Below are positions 56,810-63,487 of a stretch of DNA of 63,487 bases, in pieces. The notes beneath the pieces are model-generated. The model had not been told where the DNA came from. It ran no database searches and saw nothing but the letters and a program-made list of their open reading frames with translations. The number at the start of each line of letters is the position of its first letter. Positions within the stretch are counted from its first letter, which is position 1. Source of the DNA: Emmonsiellopsis sp. PD_33 (lineage: Eukaryota > Ascomycota > Eurotiomycetes > Onygenales > Ajellomycetaceae); assembly GCA_032988165.1 (NCBI GenBank), contig JANTQF010000203.1, positions 1 to 63,487 of the forward strand. Reading direction: 5' to 3'. A program made the translations under genes and the position numbers.

Positions 56810-58510
56810 ATGTCCTTCGGCTTCGCAGTCGGCGACTTCATCACCGTCGGCAAACTGATAGCCGACATCTCATCCTGCCTAAACGACGCCAGCGGCGCGG
56901 CACATCAATATCAGCATTTAGTACTCGAGCTGGAGAATCTCCAGCGCGTCTTGCGGGAGATTGATAAACTGCCTCCCGACCACGATGATGGAGATGGAGA
57001 TGATGACGAGCTTACTTCCATGCTAAACGCTATCAAGGCCACGGCGCTCTCGTGTCGCTTGCCTCTGGATGAATTCCGCCGTGACCAGAGGAAATATGAG
57101 GCGAGTTTGGGGGTTGGTTGTTCGATGGGGAGAGTGAGGGATGTGGAGAGGAGAGTGCAGTGGGCGTTGGGGAAGCGGGGGGTTGTGGAGGAGTTGAGGA
57201 GGAAGATTAATGCGCATGTTGGGGGGGTTAATATGTTGTTGGGGTTGTATCAGATGTGAGTGGGTGGTTGTTTGTTTGCCGTGGTGGTGGATTTGATGGT
57301 TTTGTATTTGTTTGGCTGTTTGGATCATTTACTAACTGCTGGGTTAGAAAATGTGTTGCTAGAGAACGAAGTCGTCGAGCGGCGGAGGCAGAGTCGTCTA
57401 GGCAAGGGATGGAGATGTTGGAGAAAGCTGTCGTCCGGTCGAGTGATAGGGTTGTTGCTTGTCAGGATAGATTGAGAGCTGAATTCGGCTGGGCGGTTGT
57501 CGGTTGGATACTACCGAGTGTCAAGTCGGTCAGGGATATTGCTCTGAAGATATGGTTTGTGGCATATGCCCCTTTTTTATATTTATCCCATATATGCATC
57601 ACCAGGTAAATGCTAATAGATGTTGGCGTGATCAGGGAACGTAACGAAGAAATGTTCGAGCTGCTTCAGCGCCTCTCAACGGCACAGAATCCTACGCCCC
57701 CTGATGCACGATTCAACTACTTCCAGACCCCTGTGATTTTCGAAGATGGACTGGGTAGGAAGCTCCCTGTCCCGTCTGAGTATGACTGGGATGTAAGTAG
57801 ATAGTGCACATGCATATGTGCCCTACATATCCACCCTCCTGGTAGACACTCCTGGCAGGTTTTGCGCAATGATGATGGCTAAAAGGAGACACCTCTATGG
57901 ATAGGTTATCGATGCTATAATCCACGCCCGGTTCAAAAGCGGACCAGGCAGTCTTGCCGTTCAAAGGGGCCGGTATAGGCTGTTCGATTCATCCAACAGA
58001 GCCAGAGAGATCTCGAGGTCCAAGTTGCCAAATTTGATTCCGGGATAGCATATCGTTATGGCTTTGGTTTTGGGCACGTATTTGATGGGACTCCAATGTC
58101 CAATCTGGAACTGCCGATCGATGAATATTGAGAGTGTACCTAGTGGCGGCATGGTCTGCCGCGACTGTAATATCTGGTTTGATAGGAGAGGCTGTGTGGA
58201 ACCTTGGGAGGGTAGTGCTGCATCTCCGTCCGAGAGCAGAGGAGGTAATGCCGGTGGTATTGGTGGTGATGGTGATGACGATGGCGATGATGGTGCCGAT
58301 TACTTTCGAAATATTAGGCTTCAACGAGAGAGCCACATTCAGATGGACGCTGGGTCATGGTGCCCTTATTGCGTGTATATCGACGGGAGGCCCACATTTT
58401 GGATGTGTTGCCACTGCGGTGATGGCCCTATGCTGGTATCTAGCAATTTTTCATGCCTGCATTGTGGTCATTCGGGTGAAAAACAGCGCCATTTCTTGTC
58501 TGTGCTTTAG
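56810..58510 (+). CDS. SesA-like N-domain / ULD ubiquitin-like / zinc-ribbon protein, interrupted by in-frame TAG
   Basis: Exons 56810-57255, 57348-57554, 57636-57792 and 57905-58510 fit GT-AG rules and phase. The N-terminal ~150 residues (FAVGDFITVGKLIADISSCLNDASGAAHQYQ...) resemble the fungal N-terminal domain of NLR-type and SesA-like proteins. Residues ~250-310 (PVIFEDGLGRKLPVPSEYDWDVIDAIIHARF ... GRYRLFDSSNRAREI) match the ULD_2 ubiquitin-like domain. The TAG at 58046-58048 would end the protein at 317 residues, but the same frame remains open after it and is plainly coding: HIVMALVLG continues the family motif PG-x-x-IxMA, followed by CPIWNC, MVCRDC, then WCPYC, FWMCCHCGDGPM and FSCLHCGHSG, a zinc-ribbon-like array, ending at 58510. 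The full frame would have 471 codons with one stop. It is therefore probably a nonsense allele, pseudogene or readthrough case; skipping the TAG through GTATAG at 57972 would delete the conserved ULD end. The neighbouring AT-rich block makes RIP a likely cause. Confidence 0.72.
58046..58048 (+). other. In-frame TAG inside the ULD domain gene
   Basis: A nonsense codon between the glycine of LPNLIPG and HIVMALVLG. A CAG-to-TAG change (CpA to TpA on the plus strand) would account for it. Confidence 0.7.
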
Positions 58511-58920
58511 TACTTTTTTCTTCTTCCCTTTCTTCCTTTTTTGCATTGTATTTCCTCTTTCCGCTCCTTCTTTTTATTTCAAGTTCTATTTTGAATGTTT
58601 TCAAAATGTAATATGAATATGTTCTTGGGCCCCCCCATTGCTGCGATCCACTGTCCATAAAAAATCGACCTAAATGTCTGTAATAACCAGGTTGACCCAT
58701 CCGGATATAAATCGTCCGCCGTAGTGGCCACAAACGATGCTGGCATTCGTAGGAACCGAAAGGTTGTTTCGAGGGGACTGCCTGGTGTCTTCTTGCTATA
58801 TGATTTCGGAAATAGAAGCACCTTTTCCATCTATCCTCCATACCCAATCGAGGGAATGGGAGGGGGGGAGGCATGAGCTCTACATCTTCCACTCATAAAA
58901 GGTGAAATTATGTTGTCGTT
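58511..58920. other. Gene-to-isochore transition
   Basis: The 3' flank of the ULD gene. CpG is still present up to about 58918 (TGTCGTTG); after that none was found. No gene was seen; the minus-strand frames of up to 150 codons lie antisense to the gene or in T/C-rich flank. Confidence 0.5.
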
Positions 58921-61900
58921 GAAAGGATTCCAAGATTGGAGCCATACTGGAAATATATGGCTCTGAAAAACTGTCATCTGATGGTTGACTGACTGTCAAC
59001 TGACTGTTAACTTCCTCTGATGGTTTTCTTGGAACTATACACTAACAACTGTAAATCTCCCTTAACTGTCAACTTTTGGTAGATATTTAATTTGGAATTG
59101 ACACCTACCTAATTAAATAGATGGCTAGTTGACTCCCCTCTGATCAAATAAATGGGTAGTTAATGGTTGATTGATGGTCAGTTAATCATTGAATGATATC
59201 CAACAAACCTGTTGGAAACCCTACTACTACTACTACTATTACTACTACTATTACTTGCTTAGCTTTGCTCTATTAGATTTAATTTCATTGCATTTTTTTT
59301 ATCTAGCATTACAAAAACACCTGATTTCATTGAATAATTAATTAAATCATAGAAATAAGACTTCTCATGGGCAAAGTATAAGATATCTACCAGTATAGTC
59401 AAATGATAGATCATTTACAGTAGGATCAGTAGTTAAGTGGGAATAGAAAGTAGATATTAGTACTGTAGATGAAGTAAGTAGAGTAGTTAGAGCAGTCAGA
59501 ATAGTTAGAGTAGTTAAAGTGAGAGAAATGGGAGAAGTGGGAGGAGCAAGTAATGTGTTTACTGGGATTATATATAAACTTAATTGAGAGATTGCAGGCA
59601 GTCTGATAATTATATAGGAGTCATTACTTTCATTCATTCTAAGAATCAGAAGATTTAGTAGCTGATCTTATTGCATTATTTATAATTAAATAATAGAGAA
59701 GAATATATACTTCTTCTCACCTAATATATGAATAAAGATAGTAGTTATCTACCCTATCTTCAAATTCTGATAATTAATAACATCCTCCTGTGAGATTATT
59801 GTCTTTTGTGTCTGATTGGGGAAGTAGAAGCTGATGTTTTAAAAGAATTAAACTATCTAGAAGTCTAGCTTAGTTGTTGAGAGCTTTTTCCAGTTAATTT
59901 CATAGGCATTTTGAAGCTTTTTAAGAAAGAGATGTAGGATTTTAATAAGTGATAAATTTATACTTTTAATATTAAATATATTCATCTTGCTGTGAGCTGA
60001 TAGTTAGAACCAGATATAAACTATCTTATATTTAAATGATGCTTGAAGAATAATATTATAAGAATCTGAGTTGGCTTTAATATTATAAGCATCAAGCTTT
60101 AGAAGATTCTAAAAAAGAGCTGAGCATTATTAATTGATTTCCTACATTTTTGTCTGGAGGCCTTAATCTATCTTATTAAATGAGCTCTGAAGTTCAAGCT
60201 ATAAAGTATGTTAAAAGCTTTCTTAAACTAGTAATATCTTTTTCACATCTCAATGATTTGTTTGGAGGACTAAGTGTTTATAGTTCTAATATTTATCTTC
60301 ACCTACTAGAATATTATAATTATTTACAACTCCATACTCTTTAATCTGATTGATATAATGTAATCTGATGTGTATATTAGAGCAGGCTTTTATATTCTGA
60401 AGGAATCAAACCTTTTTAATTGACTCTATTAGGTTATTAATTTTAATGCTAGTGTTAAGGGCTGGTCCATTAGACCCTGATGAGGCAAACTAACTTATAA
60501 TAGACTTAGTGTGAGATATTAAATAGAACTATCTCTAAGGCACAGCCTGGGCTACTACCTTGAGGAGCTTCTACAGTTATTATTAGGCATGTAAAATTAT
60601 CTCAGCTGCCTTGTTGGAATTATGCACCTTTAGTGAAGCTAACATAAGAATTACATTACTTCTAGTAATAGATGTGAATACATCTACTATTAGGCTTTTC
60701 AGAAATGCTTCTAGGGATGAGAATATAATAAGTAGAATGAACAGTACAGCTGAATTGATCTATTTATTTATTATATATAATTAGAGAATTAGGGGGATTA
60801 TGACTGAGGCCTGAGCATACTTCTATAGTTAATATGATTCAAGATGTGTTAATGAAGATTATAAACAGCCTCAGCCTCAGAGGAATAAGAAGGTATATAG
60901 TATCTATAAATACTACTTTTACTCTGATTGAGATAACATGTAGGAGATGAGAATGTAATGTACAATCTTTAAGATTCTAGAGTATTCATTATGATATGAG
61001 TCTGATGGGAAATATATTACTAGATTTAGACTGAGACATATTTTAAATAGTAGTATTTAATTGGCACTCATTCTGAACTGCTTGCATAACTACTTCTTTT
61101 AAATCTAAATAGTTATATTATCAATTTAATTCTAAAGATATTGCATCTGATGATGATATCAGCCATTTATTTGAAGGTTATAAGTAAGATTTTTCTGATT
61201 CTTCTTATTAATCATGCAATTTCAATATGAAAGTGTTGTAGTTGGGCATTTAATGCCAGCATTGTCATTCTACTAAGATATATTTCTAAGGAAGGCTATA
61301 TAGGATGCAATGACTTATACAGCCTCTCTATTAATAATCATTCTAACCTCAGGGTAGTCAAGCTTTGCTAGCTCTGAGGATAAGCTATTAATGATGTCTG
61401 GAAAATTTATTTCATGGGGTCTAAATGTAAGAGTAAAAACATTCATCTATTTAAAATGTTCAGATGCACTCAGGGTAGGGATCATATAGTATTTCATTAG
61501 GCTCTAATATATATTTTAATATAAGCTGAACCCATTAATGAAAAGTTGGTACAGAAGAAATATAATCTTTTTATTAGAGTAGAATAGATCCTCAAGTGTA
61601 TATCTTTTATATGCATTAATCTCTAATTCCCCATGTAGAGGGGTAGATCAGTAATACAGCTAGGTAATTACTCTATTTGAGGAGGTTCAAATAATCCTTT
61701 GGATAAAGTACTAAGTTAGATTATATGATGGAGATCTCATGTTGCTTTTGAAGGCACTAAAGATGATATCAATGAAGATATCCACTTAGAATATGATTTT
61801 TTTAGCCTGAATAAAGAATACTTGATTCTCAATGGGAATTAATTTCTTGATTCTAAATGAGGGATCTAGATGTGTTAATTTATCCTGATAGAGATTAGAT

Positions 61901-63358
61901 AAATAGTGAAGTACACCTTAAATCTCTATAACTATATGATTTTAAAGTGGTGAATTAGTTTTATAATCTCTTTCAATATAGAGGGTTCTTCTAAAATGAT
62001 GTATTACTGGATTACTATTGCATTAACATATTACCTTCTCACATTTATACTTAATGAAATCTAATGGAAATATTGATTTATTTATCAGTAAGTATCAAGA
62101 TAGATAGCTAGAGTTATACTTGATAGAAGCTTCTCAGCTTCTTGAGTGTTATAACTCTTTTAACTTGTTGATGAGCTCTGTCATACTAATATGTAGCTTG
62201 CTTTGAAATGTAGATGATTATAGAAGAGACTTTACTAGAGCAATTAAATTCTGAAAGTATATAGTACTTATGGATTTCTTGGTAGCTTTCTTCTGGGCTG
62301 ATAAAAGTATTAGCATCTAAGATTTTAATATTATTAGTATCTTAGTTATTTGAACTGAAAGAATTAGGAACTAGGCCTGGCATGTCTTCTTGAGTATAAA
62401 TAACCCTTTAGGAAGAGTATATATAGATGTAATATTCTAAAGAGACTTAAGAATCTACAAAAGAGAATAATATTACTCTCTTGAAATTCCTAAATCCTTA
62501 CATCATAGCCTTATTACTAATATGAATGTATTGATGTCTCTAATACTATATTTATATGATAAAATTATAGCAGAATTGGTATCATTAGCATCTATTAAAG
62601 TATTTTTAATAGATGAAGCATTTAATGTAATATTCCTCTAGATCTCTTCCTCAGTCTCTTCATTAATTTCTTCCTCAATCTCTTCCTCAACCTCTTGAAT
62701 GTCTGTGCTGTTTTCCAGTTGACTTTCTAATAGTCATTATATATTGGAGTTCTTTAGAATCTTATTGCTACTATCTTCAGATTGAGGATCATAGCTCCCA
62801 ACATCCTATATTTCATTAGTATTAGAGATAAATATAGGAGTAGAAGCTTAAATATATACTTCAGTAAGCTTTATATTACTATCAGAGTCCATCTCAAAGT
62901 TATTATTATCTTTAATAGATGATAAAATGCAATCATCTTGCCTGAAAGTAATATTAGATGATAGAGGTTAGTAAGCAACATGAGTCCTGCAGCTGGCATT
63001 GAAATCCTAATGGATAGATGGCCTGAGGAGATACTTTTTCTGATCTTAATACTTAAATTGCCCCATTTTGATGGTTCTTCAGTAGTTGTACTAGGTACTT
63101 AATGAGATGAAGTTGGGAGATGTTGTTGTTATTATTATTATAAAATTAAAAAGATTCAGAAGATGCATTGTTGATGCTTAGTCATTTTTTGAGCCTCAGA
63201 GGGGCTAATCCTGAAAAAAATGTTAGGAGTATAGAGATTGCCCTTTAAAAAAACATCAGAAAATAATAGATTATCTTTGAATATTAAAAGTATCAGATAT
63301 TATCCTTTAAAGAACCAAAGAACTGCTTAAGAAAGATCATAATGATAGTTAGACTGGC
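58921..63358. repeat. AT-rich, CpG-free, ORF-less repeat block (RIP-like)
   Basis: From about 58921 to 63358 I found no CpG by eye, TpA is very frequent, and no frame exceeds ~90 codons on either strand. This is the signature of transposon DNA mutated by RIP or a related C-to-T process, as in the GC-poor isochores of onygenalean fungi. I could not assign the source element: no intact reverse transcriptase, integrase or transposase motif is left, and one copy gives no repeat boundary. A GTCAACTGACTGTTAAC-type patch at 58979-59200 and a CTA/TTA triplet run at 59221-59257 sit at the left end. Confidence 0.75.
59221..59257. repeat. CTA/TTA triplet run
   Basis: Imperfect tandem CTA triplets with two TTA variants near the left edge of the AT-rich block. 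The variants are C-to-T changes of the main unit. Confidence 0.8.
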
Positions 63359-63364
63359 CGCTGG

Positions 63365-63396
63365 GACCAGGTAAATATATATATACTTACCTGGTC
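63365..63396. repeat. Perfect 10-bp inverted repeat at the right end of the AT-rich block
   Basis: GACCAGGTAA (63365-63374) and TTACCTGGTC (63387-63396) are exact complements with a 12-base AT loop between them. Several GGTCCC/GGGACC copies lie nearby. It may mark an element end or simply be a hairpin. Confidence 0.75.
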
Positions 63397-63487
63397 ACTC
63401 ATTTTTCATTAATAGTTAGTCCCATTTCATACATGTTTTATTACTTTTCCTGCATGGTCCCATTTGGTCCCACAGGCATAAAACCAA
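63397..63487. other. Right end of window
   Basis: Ninety-one bases with two GGTCCCA motifs and no CpG. No feature was recognised. Confidence 0.4.

Noticed and set aside
59365..59637. 90-codon minus-strand frame in the AT-rich block
   Set aside because: Leu/Thr/Ile-rich with no transposase or reverse transcriptase motif; length expected by chance in AT-biased sequence with few stops in this patch.
1..63487. tRNA, rRNA, CRISPR and prokaryote-type defence systems
   Set aside because: No cloverleaf with matching A and B boxes, no rRNA sequence and no spaced repeats were recognised by eye; the window is eukaryotic. A tRNAscan-SE and Infernal run would settle the RNA question.

Overview
This window is nuclear DNA of a filamentous ascomycete. 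The genes have short GT-AG introns (about 50-240 nt) with CTAAC/CTGAC-like branch sites, genes lie on both strands without operons, and the protein set (RO-10, Sho1, Ssk1, Whi3, Doa1, STRAP, mitochondrial ribosomal proteins) is typical of Eurotiomycetes. A gene-rich, GC-balanced body that passes abruptly into an AT-rich block with no CpG that I can find suggests an onygenalean fungus (Ajellomycetaceae-like). That placement is inference, not proof.

Layout. 0-3.2 kb: low-quality contig edge, then a UIM-containing, USP25/28-like protein carrying an apparent one-base frameshift. 4.2-5.0 kb: dynactin subunit RO-10. 7.2-8.3 kb: Sho1 osmosensor. 10.3-11.7 kb: PQ-loop membrane protein with seven introns. 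13.3-16.3 kb: Ssk1 response regulator. Sho1 and Ssk1 are the heads of the two input branches of the HOG stress MAPK pathway and sit about 5 kb apart on the same strand. 17.0-18.5 kb (minus): APH-family kinase-like protein. 19.7-21.6 kb: FucP-type MFS sugar permease. 22.4-23.0 kb: possible gene relic. 23.5-24.7 kb (minus): MYND-finger protein. 24.7-27.6 kb: long spacer with a telomere-like heptamer array. 27.6 kb: a 52-residue secreted cysteine-rich peptide behind a TATA box. 29.3-30.8 kb (minus): mitoribosomal protein mS45/Bot1. 32.7-34.5 kb (minus): Whi3 RNA-binding protein. 34.5-41.7 kb: about 7 kb without a gene I can support.

Second half. 41.7-44.5 kb: large glycosylated fungal membrane protein. 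45.6-46.3 kb (minus): mitoribosomal bS16m. 46.7-48.6 kb (minus): secreted GH5 cellulase with an X2 module. 49.5-50.7 kb: NAD(P)H-hydrate epimerase. 50.9-53.5 kb (minus): Doa1/Ufd3. 54.7-56.2 kb: STRAP. 56.8-58.5 kb: a SesA-like/ULD/zinc-ribbon protein interrupted by an in-frame TAG. 58.9-63.4 kb: AT-rich, ORF-less repeat DNA with the look of RIP (repeat-induced point mutation).

Most genes are unrelated housekeeping neighbours. The functional links I see are the HOG pair (Sho1, Ssk1), the ubiquitin pair (UIM/USP-like protein and Doa1, far apart), and the probable spill of RIP from the right-hand AT block into the ULD gene, where the stop is exactly a CAG-to-TAG type change. No prokaryote-type system, CRISPR array, rRNA or tRNA was recognised. 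Exon boundaries were placed by eye from splice signals, reading-frame phase and family motifs.
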